Source of the DNA: Syntrophobacteraceae bacterium
GTDB taxonomy: Bacteria > Desulfobacterota > Syntrophobacteria > Syntrophobacterales > Syntrophobacteraceae
Length of the DNA: 64,000 nt
NCBI GenBank assembly: GCA_003165235.1
Contig: PLSV01000146.1
Span: 1-64,000 of the forward strand
Direction of reading: 5' to 3'
Under the pieces are notes generated by a model, which saw only the letters and a list, made by a program, of their open reading frames with translations, was not told the origin of the DNA and ran no database searches. The position numbers and the translations under genes are program-made. Positions 1 through 8,744 of the stretch are shown here, in pieces (the first letter of the stretch is position 1; the number at the start of each line of letters is the position of its first letter).

Positions 1-184
1 TGATGCCGCGTTCGCGCTCCTCGGGGGCCTTGTCGATCTGGTCAAACGGGACATACTGGGCCTTGCCCTTTTTTGCAAGTTGCTTTGTAATAGCTGCGGT
101 AAGGGTCGTCTTCCCATGGTCAATGTGACCAATCGTGCCCACATTTACATGTGGCTTTGTCCGCTCGAATTTCTTCTTAGCCAT
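1..184 (-). CDS. tuf: Elongation factor Tu, N-terminal part (runs off the window)
   Basis: Reading the minus strand from the ATG at 184 gives about 61 residues of the EF-Tu N-terminus: [20 protein letters not shown] followed directly by the P-loop [14 protein letters not shown]-Tu is the GTPase that carries aminoacyl-tRNA to the ribosome A site. The 3' end, including the rest of the G domain and domains II and III, lies beyond position 1. tRNA-Thr and tRNA-Tyr lie just upstream on the same strand, the arrangement of the classical tRNA-tufB operon, so co-transcription is likely. Identification is certain; only the gene's extent is unknown. Confidence 0.97.
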   Translation of the reverse strand, partial: MAKKKFERTKPHVNVGTIGHIDHGKTTLTAAITKQLAKKGKAQYVPFDQIDKAPEERERGI

Positions 185-299
185 TGCCCTTTCTCCTAAA
201 TGATTCCGATGATATAAGGAAAATGTTTGACAGGCTACGTTTCCAAGGGTCCGATGATATCACCGGCATACCCGCTCAAACCTACAAACCAAAGCCAAA

Positions 300-376
300 T
301 GGAGCCCACGACCGGGTTCGAACCGGTGAACCTCTTCCTTACCAAGGAAGTGCTCTACCTGCTGAGCTACGTGGGC
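300..376 (-). tRNA. tRNA-Thr (anticodon GGT)
   Basis: On the minus strand the acceptor arm GCCCACG (376-370) pairs with CGTGGGC (310-304), followed by discriminator T and an encoded CCA at 302-300. The anticodon stem CTTCC/GGAAG encloses loop TTGGTAA, giving anticodon GGT. The T arm carries GGTTCGAACCC. It lies 115 bp upstream of tuf, as in many bacterial tRNA-tuf operons. Confidence 0.96.
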
Positions 377-559
377 TTTCGAAGTTGCAGCCAAACAAGA
401 GGATTGGAGAAGGTCCATAACGTGAAGGGAATGCGGGGCCATCTGGAGCTGAAAGGCGCCCCGGCCGGAATTTTCCTTGCATCCCGAACTCAGCGTATGT
501 AGTCCCGACGACAATGACTCGCTTTATGGCTGCCACCATCTCCTACATGCCATAAGTGA

Positions 560-641
560 TGGTGAGGGGAGGATTCGAACCTCCGAAGGCTACGCCGGCA
601 GATTTACAGTCTGCTCCCTTTGGCCGCTCGGGAACCTCACC
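560..641 (-). tRNA. tRNA-Tyr (anticodon GTA)
   Basis: The minus strand folds as a class II tRNA with a long variable arm. Acceptor GGTGAGG (641-635) pairs with CCTCACC (567-561), followed by discriminator A at 560. The anticodon loop CTGTAAA gives anticodon GTA, and the T arm contains GGTTCGAATCC. CCA is not encoded here, unlike the neighbouring tRNA-Thr, so it must be added after transcription. Confidence 0.95.
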
Positions 642-687
642 CTAGAAAAGCTCGCTCTAAGAGCCATAAATTCCAAATAAGCTTTCC

Positions 688-716
688 TAGATAGCATGCC
701 GAATCAAAAAAGACAA
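688..716 (-). promoter_or_regulatory. Candidate sigma-70-type promoter for the tRNA-Tyr/tRNA-Thr/tuf unit
   Basis: On the minus strand TTGTCT (716-711) is followed after 17 nt by TATCTA (693-688), about 45 bp before tRNA-Tyr. The match to consensus is moderate. The same stretch forms an A/T-rich hairpin (AAAAAAGA, loop GTTG, TCTTTTTT) that could also end transcription of the TPR gene upstream. Confidence 0.4.
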
Positions 717-777
717 CTCTTTTTTAGTAAAATTCGCCCGATGCCCAGCGCCCATGCAAAATACAAACTAGCGCAGC

Positions 778-1479
778 TCATTCTGCGGCTTTTACCCTGG
801 CTATCTGCTGGTCGATCAAAGCAGAAGGGGGATAATCACCGGGTGCCTGGGAGGCAAGCTGATACATCTCGGCGGCCCTCGCAAACTCCTTTTTACCTTC
901 GAAGATCCTGCCCAGGTTCCAGTCGGCTTCCCGCTCCAAATCGGGTATGCCGCCTTGCTTCAGGCTGGTCCATTCATTGGCGGCCTCATCGGGCTTTCCG
1001 GCCGACTCATAGGCATAGCCAAGCTGATACAGGATGAGAGGTCCAAGGCTGTTACCCGCAGTCGCCAAATTGAGGGCTTCTTTGCCTGTTTTGATCGCAT
1101 CCCCGTAGCGCTTCGCCTCAAAGAAAGCCTTCGCAAGCTCGATCCGGGCGTTTAGAGCAGGCGCTGTATCCCTGTGTTCGGAGATGAATCTCTGCAGATC
1201 GGGGATAACCATTTCCCAGTCCGCCGGACTCACCTTCCCTTCCGCAGGGAGTCTGGATAAAAGCGTCCCGTAAGCGGACTGCGCCCGAAGCTGTTTTGAA
1301 CGATCGTATGCGCTGAAGCCCCACACCGCTATAACCGTAAGCACGATTGCGGCGCATGCGCCAAAGACGATCGCGTAATTCTTATCAGCCCATTTTTTAA
1401 CTTGCTCAAAAGCTGTATCCGGCGGCAACGCCAGTTTTTTCTGCAATTTTCTTACAGGTTTTATTTTCTTTGCGCCCAA
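778..1479 (-). CDS. Single-pass membrane TPR protein (YfgM-like)
   Basis: The 233-residue product has a basic cytoplasmic N-terminus, one transmembrane helix (about residues 37-58) and a periplasmic C-terminal part with tetratricopeptide-like helical repeats ending in PPSALIDQQIARVKAAE. That layout matches the YfgM/YbgF-like TPR proteins that help periplasmic chaperoning or envelope assembly; the exact role is inference. I chose the TTG at 1479 because AAGGAG (1491-1486) sits 6 nt before it. The upstream in-frame ATG at 1584 has no ribosome site. It follows yicC by 156 bp on the same strand. Confidence 0.7.
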   Translation of the reverse strand: MGAKKIKPVRKLQKKLALPPDTAFEQVKKWADKNYAIVFGACAAIVLTVIAVWGFSAYDRSKQLRAQSAYGTLLSRLPAEGKVSPADWEMVIPDLQRFISEHRDTAPALNARIELAKAFFEAKRYGDAIKTGKEALNLATAGNSLGPLILYQLGYAYESAGKPDEAANEWTSLKQGGIPDLEREADWNLGRIFEGKKEFARAAEMYQLASQAPGDYPPSALIDQQIARVKAAE

Positions 1480-1635
1480 AGCGGACTCCTTCCCGGGATC
1501 TATTTTCGCCAAAATTTGACCGGCCCAATCAGGAAAACATACTCTTCTATTTCTTTGACGGAGAAATTGCAACCCCCTGAGCATCCATAGACGGGGTTAA
1601 AACCAGATTGTTTGCGACCTGGCCTGCAATTGCGA

Positions 1636-2517
1636 TTACTCGATATTTTGCGCCTGCTCCTTTAGCTTTCCGATCTCCGTCTTCATCCGGACGACTGCCT
1701 GCACCGTATCCAGGTCTGAGGTCTTGGAGCCGATCGTGCTGGCCTCCCTGTGAAGTTCCTGGATAAGGAAATCGAGCCTCCGTCCGTCGGCCGGCTTTGC
1801 GCCGGCCAGAATAGACTCAACCTGTCCAAGGTGGCTTCCCAACCGAACGATCTCCTCGTTTATGTCCGCCCGGTCGATGATAAACGCTATCTCCTGAAGG
1901 AGCCTGTTCTCATCGGGCTCCGTCCCGCCCAGGAGTTGTTTAATCCGCTCCTGCAGCCTGGTCCTGTACTCTTCGATAACGGCCTCCCGGCGGCTTGCCA
2001 CCGCCGAAAGATCATCCCTTAGCGCCGTCAGCCGGTCCATGAAGTCGCGAAGCAGCATTTCGCCCTCGAGAGCGCGCATCCCCAGCACCTGCTCCAGCGC
2101 CTCGGACATGGCGGATGAAATAAGTTCCCTGATTGCTTCGGAGTCAATAACCGCTTCCGGCGTCTCATAGATATGCGGGATCCTTAACAGGTGATCCAGC
2201 GAAGGTTCTTCTGAGCGCACGATCTCGCGGTGAATCTCCTGGAGCTGTGACCAGTAGTATTGGGCAAGCTCCAGGCTGATATGGGGCGCCTTTTGCCTGA
2301 CATCGGTGCTCTCTATCTGAATGGAGGCATCGATCCGGCCTCTTCGGATCCTCTTTGCAATCAGCTTCCTGCACAAGTCTTCGAACTCGAAGAAGTTTTT
2401 TGGAATGCGAACGGAAATGTCGAGCTGCTTGGCGTTAAGAGCACGCATTTCAACGCTGACGGCGTAGCCCGCCCCTTCTTTGCGGCTGCGGCCAAATCCG
2501 GTCATACTGTGAATCAC
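1636..2517 (-). CDS. yicC: YicC-family endoribonuclease
   Basis: A full-length 293-residue YicC (DUF1732) protein, recognised from the start MIHSMTGFGRS, the middle RLLQEIAFIIDRADINEEIVRL and the C-terminal stretch FLIQELHREASTIGSK. YicC proteins are endoribonucleases; in E. coli the protein affects sRNA turnover. The start is a GTG at 2517 with AGGAG seven bases upstream, and the gene begins only 10 bp after the stop of the aroQ-aroD fusion, so the two are probably one transcript. In many bacteria yicC is next to gmk and rpoZ, which are not here. Confidence 0.93.
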   Translation of the reverse strand: MIHSMTGFGRSRKEGAGYAVSVEMRALNAKQLDISVRIPKNFFEFEDLCRKLIAKRIRRGRIDASIQIESTDVRQKAPHISLELAQYYWSQLQEIHREIVRSEEPSLDHLLRIPHIYETPEAVIDSEAIRELISSAMSEALEQVLGMRALEGEMLLRDFMDRLTALRDDLSAVASRREAVIEEYRTRLQERIKQLLGGTEPDENRLLQEIAFIIDRADINEEIVRLGSHLGQVESILAGAKPADGRRLDFLIQELHREASTIGSKTSDLDTVQAVVRMKTEIGKLKEQAQNIE

Positions 2518-2527
2518 AGATTAACTC

Positions 2528-3535
2528 CTATGGATTTAAAAGATCAATACAACGGATCAGCGCGCGCATCTCGGAGTCCGCAAGCTGACCCGGCGCGCCG
2601 GCAGACCGGCCCTCGAACTGCGTATAAGTCCAGGGACTGCCCAGAAATATGCTTGCCAGCCTGCTCCATTTTCCAGCCTGTCCCATGCAGAACGCGATCA
2701 GATCGATGCCGAATTCTTTTCCGGCCAGCGGAATCAGTTCGAGCACCCTCAGGTTATCTTCGCCCGATTGGGCCATGGTCACTATTTTCAAAGCATCGGC
2801 CCCTGTCTTGTGCATGCTCGCCAGCTTTTCCCGCAAAACCCTCCTGGATGGGGTCTCGGCAGGACAGTGCCATGAAAGCAGGACCTTCGCTCCGGCCTGC
2901 CGAAACCGGGCGATATTGTCAACGTCTGTGTCGTGTTCGAGGTCTATCCATTCGGCGCCGGATTTTGCCGCCTCATCGAGCATGCTCAGCCGCAGGTCTT
3001 CCCGACCGGTAAAAACGCCCATTTCCCGAACCGGTCTGTTGGTGGCTATCACCGGAAGCCGCTGCTTTATAGACAGAGCGCTGAGAAAAGTCTTCATCTC
3101 CTCCATCGAGCGCCTGCCGGCGAATTTATCCATTCGCCACTCCACCAGATCGACTTCGGGGTGGTTCAGCCATTTCGGGAACTCTTCAAAGGAGCTTTCG
3201 ACAAGACATCCGCAAATACCGGCCTTTCGAACCCCGGAAGAGCGTTTTCCCAATTCCGCGTTCGTATTGTGCGAACCGTACTGGACAAGCCGGGAAGCTG
3301 TAAATACCTCGCGGTAGATCGAACGCAGCGATTCCTCGGATAAAGGGCCGGGGTTCAGATTCGAGAGGCGCCGGGAAATTATCTGCTCGCGTTCCGGGTG
3401 AAAGAAGGGCAGGCCCTTTGAGGCTTTTATCCGGCCCACTTCGACGGCAAGCTCCATCCGCCTGTTAAGAAGCCGGAGCAGATCAGAATCTATACCGTCG
3501 ATTTCCTGCCTTATATTATCAAGCTCTTCATTCAC
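2528..3535 (-). CDS. Chorismate mutase / type I 3-dehydroquinate dehydratase fusion
   Basis: A 335-residue bifunctional shikimate-pathway enzyme. Residues 1-88 form an AroQ-type chorismate mutase (IRQEIDGIDSDLLRLLNRR... with the usual basic residues). Residues 105-335 form a class I 3-dehydroquinate dehydratase (AroD). The catalytic pair is present: His223 in SWHCPAETP and the Schiff-base Lys250 in ADALKIVTMAQ. The first domain turns chorismate into prephenate and the second makes 3-dehydroshikimate, so non-consecutive steps are joined. It sits 45 bp after moaA and 10 bp before yicC on the same strand. Confidence 0.93.
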   Translation of the reverse strand: MNEELDNIRQEIDGIDSDLLRLLNRRMELAVEVGRIKASKGLPFFHPEREQIISRRLSNLNPGPLSEESLRSIYREVFTASRLVQYGSHNTNAELGKRSSGVRKAGICGCLVESSFEEFPKWLNHPEVDLVEWRMDKFAGRRSMEEMKTFLSALSIKQRLPVIATNRPVREMGVFTGREDLRLSMLDEAAKSGAEWIDLEHDTDVDNIARFRQAGAKVLLSWHCPAETPSRRVLREKLASMHKTGADALKIVTMAQSGEDNLRVLELIPLAGKEFGIDLIAFCMGQAGKWSRLASIFLGSPWTYTQFEGRSAGAPGQLADSEMRALIRCIDLLNP

Positions 3536-3580
3536 TCTCGTTCAACTCACTCCGGATCAAGCCAAAGAAACTCGTCGGAA

Positions 3581-4570
3581 TCAACCGCCGATCGAAAACA
3601 TTGGGCGAGAGATGCACTTGCGGAAAACAGGGCTGCTAAGTTGGTGCTTTTCCGGTTTTTTGTTTATGGCTGCGAGCAGTGCGGCGGCAATCTCTTCGTC
3701 CGGGGCACCCTGTCGCAACGGCCCCCGTAGATCGGTTTCATCACTGGAAAAGAGACAGGTCCGGAGTTTTCCGTCCGAGGTTATCCGGAGCCGGTTGCAA
3801 CTCGGGCAAAAATGGCCGGATACCGGGCTGATGATTCCGATTTTCCCCAGAGCGCCCTGGAACCTGTAATAAAGGGCCGGGCCATTGCTCTCGTCCGCGC
3901 TCGAGGCCTCCAGAGGCGCAACACGCCTCAAGCGCTCCAGAATTTCAGAGGCCGGCATGAAAACTGACTCGTGATCGGACTGCCGGAAAGGCATGAGCTC
4001 GATAAAGCGGACGTGGAAAGGGAACCGGAAAGTCAGGCGCGCCAAATCTTCAATCTCATCGTCATTCACCCCGCACATGATTACCGCATTCAACTTCACA
4101 GGCGAAATGCCTGCCTCTTCAGCGGCCATGATCCCGGCCCACACCTGGTTGAAAAGGTCCTTCCTGGCGATCTTCGCAAACCTTTCAGGCTTCAGGGTGT
4201 CAAGGCTGACATTTATGCGCCTGACGCCCGCCTGGAGAAGTCCCACGGCAAAATCCGAGAGCAGAACGCCGTTTGTCGTAAGGCTCAGGCTACTTAGTCC
4301 CGGGACCCTGGAGATGCTCTCGCACAAACTGAGCACGTCCTTTCTGACCAGAGGCTCACCCCCCGTTATGCGGACCTTCGATATGCCCTTTGAGACCGCG
4401 ATCCGCACAAGCCTTACTATTTCCTCGTAGCGCAGTATTTCCGTGTGGTCCAGCCTTGCAACGCCACTTTCAGGCATGCAGTACGTGCAGCGAAGATTGC
4501 ACCTGTCCGTAATTGACAATCTCAGATAATCGATTTTCCTGTGGAAAGAATCGGTCGGCGGAGCGGGCAT
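3581..4570 (-). CDS. moaA: GTP 3',8-cyclase MoaA
   Basis: A 329-residue radical SAM enzyme that rearranges GTP in the first step of molybdenum cofactor synthesis. The N-terminal cluster motif is Cys24-x3-Cys28-x2-Cys31 (CNLRCTYC), followed by ITGGEPLVR. The second [4Fe-4S] site is in the C-terminal segment FCPSCNRLRIT...KLRTC. The protein ends in SIGG, keeping the conserved C-terminal Gly-Gly needed for activity. GGGGAAA lies just before the ATG. It is the first gene of the minus-strand run and is divergent from the TetR gene. Confidence 0.97.
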   Translation of the reverse strand: MPAPPTDSFHRKIDYLRLSITDRCNLRCTYCMPESGVARLDHTEILRYEEIVRLVRIAVSKGISKVRITGGEPLVRKDVLSLCESISRVPGLSSLSLTTNGVLLSDFAVGLLQAGVRRINVSLDTLKPERFAKIARKDLFNQVWAGIMAAEEAGISPVKLNAVIMCGVNDDEIEDLARLTFRFPFHVRFIELMPFRQSDHESVFMPASEILERLRRVAPLEASSADESNGPALYYRFQGALGKIGIISPVSGHFCPSCNRLRITSDGKLRTCLFSSDETDLRGPLRQGAPDEEIAAALLAAINKKPEKHQLSSPVFRKCISRPMFSIGG

Positions 4571-4803
4571 TCAAATTTCCCCGGTTAAATAGACTATTTG
4601 TTTCAAACCCATCAAAACTCTTTATTTCATAACATTTGGATAAGTTTTATAAAACATAAAAACTGCCATGGCGGCATTCCGATGAGATTCTCTCCAATAC
4701 GCCGGGGGGTTTGAGACGAAAAACATTTCGATCAGGACCTCTTTTGCGTGTCACAGTAAATGATCGCCAAAACGCTCTTGACTTTGACATTTGGCTGTGG
4801 TTT
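4571..4803. promoter_or_regulatory. Divergent promoter region between moaA and the TetR gene, with a 12-bp palindrome
   Basis: An AT-rich 230-bp divergent intergenic region. It contains the perfect palindrome GTTTTATAAAAC (4644-4655), a plausible operator for the adjacent TetR-type regulator. TTGACT/TTGACA-like boxes lie at about 4780-4793, near the proposed TetR start. No regulator-operator pairing can be shown from sequence alone. Confidence 0.4.
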
Positions 4804-5760
4804 ATGACTGACCAGTCCGTATCAGGAGAAGGAGCCGCTTCGTTGCAGAAATGTCCGGACCAGCAAAATGTGTACGCCAACGTGAAGAAAATGGCCCTGG
4901 CCGGAAACAGGCAAGGGCTCATCGAGGCCATTTCCGAAGAGATTGCAGGCTCGACGCCCGAAAACCTCACCGAAGAGCTTTCGCGCTGTTTGCTCCAAAT
5001 CCGGGGACCTTTGCGGACCGGACCGCTTCAAAACAAAATCGGCCTTTCAGCTCTGATCGAAGCCATCGGGGAGATCGCCCAAAAAAGAGGCATCCCGGCC
5101 TCGAGTTTTTACCCGAGCCTTTTGGAGAAAATCCTGACGGAGGAAACTGCCCCGCTCCTGCCCAGGCCGGGCGCAAAAGAAAGGATACTCGAGGCGGCCC
5201 TGGAGGTGTTTTCTCAGAAAGGCTTTCATCCGGCCACCATGGACGAGATCGCCGAGAAGGCCGGCGTTGGGAAAGGGACCCTTTACCGCTATTTCGAGAC
5301 CAAGGAAAAGCTCTTTGCTGAGCTGGTGCGGCTCAGATTGGAAGAACTCGGAAGAACCGCCGGTTCGGTAATGGACGGCCAAGACGACGTGCTTACGATG
5401 ATTTCCAAGTACATCCGGATGTATTTCGAGTTCTTCGACCGAAACCAGCGTCTCTACAGGCTAATCATCCAGGAACAACTCGACCTGGGCGAACACTCCC
5501 CGGACGAGTACTTCCGAAAAGTGATGCGGGCCATTCCCAATCTTAAGAGGAAAGTCTACGAAGGGACCCAGCGGGGGATTCTCAAGGACGTCGATTTTCA
5601 GACGGTTTTTTACGGCACTATGGGCTTTGCCCACGGAGTAATACAGAAATGGCTCGCCAGGGATTGTTCCTATCCACTTGTGGATGAGCTGCCGGGGGTG
5701 CTGGAAGTTTTATTCTATGGATTTGTCAAAGATGTCCGAACAATTGAATGCGAAACCTGA
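4804..5760 (+). CDS. TetR-family transcriptional regulator with a long N-terminal extension
   Basis: About 318 residues from the ATG at 4804. A TetR helix-turn-helix is clear at about 120-170 (ERILEAALEVFSQKGFHPAT, then IAEKAGVGKGTLYRYFETKE), followed by an all-helical ligand-binding domain. TetR proteins are normally about 200 residues, so the 120 residues before the HTH are extra. They look helical (IEAISEEIAG, LIEAIGEIAQKRG) and I do not recognise them. The start is uncertain because no strong ribosome site is visible; ATG 4891 is an alternative. acpP begins 15 bp downstream, so the regulator probably shares its transcript and may control lipid metabolism. Confidence 0.85.
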   Translation: MTDQSVSGEGAASLQKCPDQQNVYANVKKMALAGNRQGLIEAISEEIAGSTPENLTEELSRCLLQIRGPLRTGPLQNKIGLSALIEAIGEIAQKRGIPASSFYPSLLEKILTEETAPLLPRPGAKERILEAALEVFSQKGFHPATMDEIAEKAGVGKGTLYRYFETKEKLFAELVRLRLEELGRTAGSVMDGQDDVLTMISKYIRMYFEFFDRNQRLYRLIIQEQLDLGEHSPDEYFRKVMRAIPNLKRKVYEGTQRGILKDVDFQTVFYGTMGFAHGVIQKWLARDCSYPLVDELPGVLEVLFYGFVKDVRTIECET

Positions 5761-5775
5761 GACAAGGAGGATTAA

Positions 5776-6021
5776 ATGAGCATTGCGGAGGAACAGACCA
5801 GAATCATCGATATTATTGCAAACCAGCTCGGAGTTGACAAAGATATGGTGACATCCGGCGCAAACATAGTTGACGACCTGGGGGCCGATTCTCTCGATGT
5901 CGTTGAACTGGTGATGGCGCTGGAGGAAGCCTTCGACACGGAAATCCCCGATGAAGACGCTGAAAAGATTCGCACTGTTCAGGATATTTTTGATTATATG
6001 AAAAAGAAGAGTGGGGCATAG
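5776..6021 (+). CDS. acpP: Acyl carrier protein
   Basis: An 81-residue acidic acyl carrier protein. Ser39 in the motif [16 protein letters not shown] is the 4'-phosphopantetheine attachment site, and the rest ([21 protein letters not shown]) is typical of type II fatty-acid-synthesis ACPs. A very strong AAGGAGG lies 6 nt before the ATG. It is not in a fab cluster; its only close neighbour is the TetR gene 15 bp upstream. It could serve primary fatty-acid synthesis or a specialised acyl pathway controlled by that regulator. Confidence 0.95.
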   Translation: MSIAEEQTRIIDIIANQLGVDKDMVTSGANIVDDLGADSLDVVELVMALEEAFDTEIPDEDAEKIRTVQDIFDYMKKKSGA

Positions 6022-6023
6022 TA

Positions 6024-6105
6024 TAGAAGCAAGAACGGGAAGCAGGGAGTGAAAACCATGTCCGCTTCTTACTTCCCGCTTCCTGCTTCCTTCTTCACAC
6101 CTGCT
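6024..6105. repeat. Imperfect inverted repeat after acpP
   Basis: GAACGGGAAGCAGGGAGT is followed, across a loop of about 20 nt, by ACTTCCCGCTTCCTGC, giving a stem of roughly 16-18 bp with one bulge. It directly follows the acpP stop, so it may be a terminator or mRNA-stabilising hairpin, although no T-run follows. A similar hairpin occurs at 16567-16690. Confidence 0.5.
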
Positions 6106-6118
6106 TCAGGATTTTCAA

Positions 6119-7090
6119 TTGAGCGGCTTCCAGGTCCTTGCCTCGGTTGAGCGGGTGGTTGCTCGAAGCCGCCTGGTCACATTTCGCCCAGACCGGATCG
6201 GCCCGGCAATTTTAAAATGGGGGCATACGGTCAATCCGCTTTCATCTTGGGAACATCCCTGCCATTTCTTTGACGGGACTGAGGAGAGCGTTCGCTGGAT
6301 TTTTGCTCTCGAAGTTTTGAACCACTGCTTCTGGCCCGGTCTGGATGAGCCGGTCTGGACGGTCATCTACAATGGCATGCCTTACTCGGGGTACTGGGGT
6401 CTTGCCGCGAGTCTAAAGCGGGCGCAAGAGCAGGGTTTCCCCATAACCGATCCTCATTTCCTGTCGAGCATCAGCGCAGGCGACCTTGCCGAAATCTTTT
6501 CCGGCGCTGGCAGGATTCCAATGTTTGAAGAGCGGCTGAAAAACCTCCGGGATGCAGGCTCGATAATTCTGTCCGAACTTGGCGGCGATCTCATGTCCCT
6601 GTTCGATGCAGCGTCAGGTTTGAGCGCCGTCGGGCTTGTCAGCAGGACTGTCTCCCTTTTTCCGAGCTTCCGCGATGAGGCCCTTTACAGAACAGAAAGA
6701 GTTGATTTCTGGAAGAGGGCCCAGATTTTCGCCTTTGACGTTTTCACCGCGTTCGGGGGAGACAAATGGGGGAAATTCGACGACATCGGGCTGCTTACCG
6801 CATTTGCGGACTACAAGCTTCCACAGGTGCTCCGAGAGCTTGGAATCATTTCATATCATTCGGGGCTCGCGACCAGGATTGACGCCATGCAGCCCCTCCA
6901 ACCGGGCTCCGAAGAGGAAGTCGAGATTCGGGCAATGACCGTATGGGCCGTCGAGAAACTGAAGAATGGTTTCCATGAGCACGGGCTCAAGCTTACGAGC
7001 TCTCTGGTCGATAACTGGCTCTGGAGGTTGGGCCAGCTCGATGCATTTCGCAAACGTCCATACCACCGCTGCCAGACGCTTTTTTACTGA
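6119..7090 (+). CDS. Queuosine salvage protein (DUF2419, queuosine 5'-phosphate N-glycosylase family)
   Basis: A 323-residue protein of the DUF2419/QNG1 family, which releases queuine from queuosine-5'-phosphate so the base can be reused for tRNA modification. Family signatures seen are the N-terminal HPCHFFDGTEESVRWIFALE, the LSSISAGDLAEIF segment, the core FADYKLPQVLRELGII, the run GSEEEVEIRAMTVWAVEKL, and the C-terminal VDNWLWRLGQ...RPYHRCQTLFY. The start is a TTG at 6119 with AGGA seven bases upstream. It stands alone, with acpP upstream and a long empty region downstream. Best known in eukaryotes, the family also occurs in scattered bacteria. Confidence 0.85.
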   Translation: MSGFQVLASVERVVARSRLVTFRPDRIGPAILKWGHTVNPLSSWEHPCHFFDGTEESVRWIFALEVLNHCFWPGLDEPVWTVIYNGMPYSGYWGLAASLKRAQEQGFPITDPHFLSSISAGDLAEIFSGAGRIPMFEERLKNLRDAGSIILSELGGDLMSLFDAASGLSAVGLVSRTVSLFPSFRDEALYRTERVDFWKRAQIFAFDVFTAFGGDKWGKFDDIGLLTAFADYKLPQVLRELGIISYHSGLATRIDAMQPLQPGSEEEVEIRAMTVWAVEKLKNGFHEHGLKLTSSLVDNWLWRLGQLDAFRKRPYHRCQTLFY

Positions 7091-7838
7091 ACGGCCTGTC
7101 GATCAGACTCGATGACAGACCACACAAAAGCCGGGAATTGTTATTGAAGGTTAAACAAGAAACTGCTCACCCGCGAAAGCCGTCTAACCAATATCCTAAA
7201 AAAACCAATGCTTCTCTTTATCAGGCGCCGGCGCACTTTCGGTTGCTGTTTAACCATTCCTTCCCGGCATGATTGGCAAACCGAAGAGCGGATACTTGTC
7301 TAACCCTTGCGCTCGATAGGCGGAAGTCGAGATTTTCTCATCGCTTTCCGAGAGTTATGAATTCGATATCGGTCGTTCGCCGAAATCGAATTACAAAATC
7401 GAGTTCCAGGGCCGATAACCACCCGTGGCTCTGGGACAAGGCCACTTAAGCCCTGTCACACATAAATCCTGGAGAGATTATGGCGGCGCAGGCGTGGGGA
7501 CCGGCGGCCGCCTCGCCGAGCGTCGAAACCTTGACGTCTAATAGAACCAACCTGTTGAGATGTTAAAATAAAAGGGTTATACGACCTTCCCGCGCCGCTT
7601 GTAAATGGTGTTGTCCATTATTGAGTCGCTTATAAGAAGACCGTGATTTGACACGTTAAAATCCTCTTGTAAATTTTTGTATTAAGTGTGATTAAATAAA
7701 GGGTTCGCAAAGCGCTCACCCCTTGTCGTAAGGGTTTTGCACAGATTGAGACGGCCTGTAATTTGCATTATAGCTCTGATCCGGCGCGCCGGTGAGAGCG
7801 CTCAATTTTATGAACCAGTGAAATCGGGAGGAAACAAT
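7091..7838. other. 748-bp intergenic region without a recognisable gene
   Basis: Base composition is mixed, with an AT-rich second half (7560-7700). I found only short unlikely ORFs, for example a small ATG frame at about 7480, and no tRNA, terminator or dispersed-element copy. The final 100 bp should carry the promoter of the ankyrin gene. No clear -35/-10 pair could be chosen. Confidence 0.5.
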
Positions 7839-8744
7839 ATGAAAGAGAGCAAATGTAGAGTTTTGATTTGCTCCCTGAGTTTGCTTCTGGCCTTTTCGGC
7901 CCCTGCACTCGGACAGCAAAAACAGGAAAAGTCGAAACAACCCGTAGCGACTCTGTCAGAAGATCAGATGAAGGCCCGGGCGGCTGCGGCCAGGCGCGAA
8001 CTATTAAACCAGGAGTTATTCGCGGCCGTTGACTCGGAGGCCAGCGGGGCGGTGCGCAAGATGCTCACCAGGGGCGCTGATGTGAACGGCAGGGACCGTG
8101 ATGGAATGACCCCCCTTATGCACGCCGCTCTCCAAGGCAGTTCGGAGTTGATCCAATTGCTGCTCGACAAGGGCGCTGTGGTTAACCTGACGGACACTTT
8201 CGGAGTGACTGCCCTCATGCAGGCAGCTTGGGCAGGCCACACGGAAGTGCTCGAGACGCTCATGACGCAAGGGGCGGATGTGAACCTCCAGAGCGTCCTG
8301 GAAGTCCCCAGGCTCAAGAAAGCGGGAGTCAACGCCCTTATGGGCGCCAGCATGAACGGCAACCTCGAAGTGGTGCGGCTCCTTCTTGCCGGTGACGCCC
8401 GATTAAACCAGCAGGACGCTCAAGGACAGACCGCTCTTATGCACGCTTCCCAGGCAGGCTTCTCTCAAATTGCCGACCTTTTGCTTTCCAAGGGCGCCAA
8501 TACGGAAATAAAGGACCAGTTCGGCAGAACAGCCCTTACGGTTGCAACGATTTACGGCCACTACGATGTGGTTTGCCTTCTGGTCGCGGCGGGCGCAGAC
8601 GTCTACACCAAAGACATTCACAATATGAAGCCCATTGTTTACGCGTCCGCGCTGGACCGTGGGGAAATCTACAAATACCTTCAGGCGGCAATGGCAAGGA
8701 GACCCTCATCCACCCAGGCGGCAGGCTTCAGGCGCTCTCCTTAG
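7839..8744 (+). CDS. Secreted ankyrin-repeat protein
   Basis: A 301-residue protein starting at ATG 7839 behind GGGAGGAAACA. Residues 1-25 form a signal peptide (basic MKESKCR, hydrophobic LICSLSLLLAFSAPALG, then QQ). Residues 60-285 contain about six ankyrin repeats, e.g. DGMTPLMHAALQGSSELIQL and GQTALMHASQAGFSQIADLL. Ankyrin repeats bind proteins, and the signal peptide puts this one in the periplasm or outside. The third repeat carries an insertion of about ten residues. The partner is unknown. A dispersed element starts on the stop codon. Confidence 0.88.
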   Translation: MKESKCRVLICSLSLLLAFSAPALGQQKQEKSKQPVATLSEDQMKARAAAARRELLNQELFAAVDSEASGAVRKMLTRGADVNGRDRDGMTPLMHAALQGSSELIQLLLDKGAVVNLTDTFGVTALMQAAWAGHTEVLETLMTQGADVNLQSVLEVPRLKKAGVNALMGASMNGNLEVVRLLLAGDARLNQQDAQGQTALMHASQAGFSQIADLLLSKGANTEIKDQFGRTALTVATIYGHYDVVCLLVAAGADVYTKDIHNMKPIVYASALDRGEIYKYLQAAMARRPSSTQAAGFRRSP

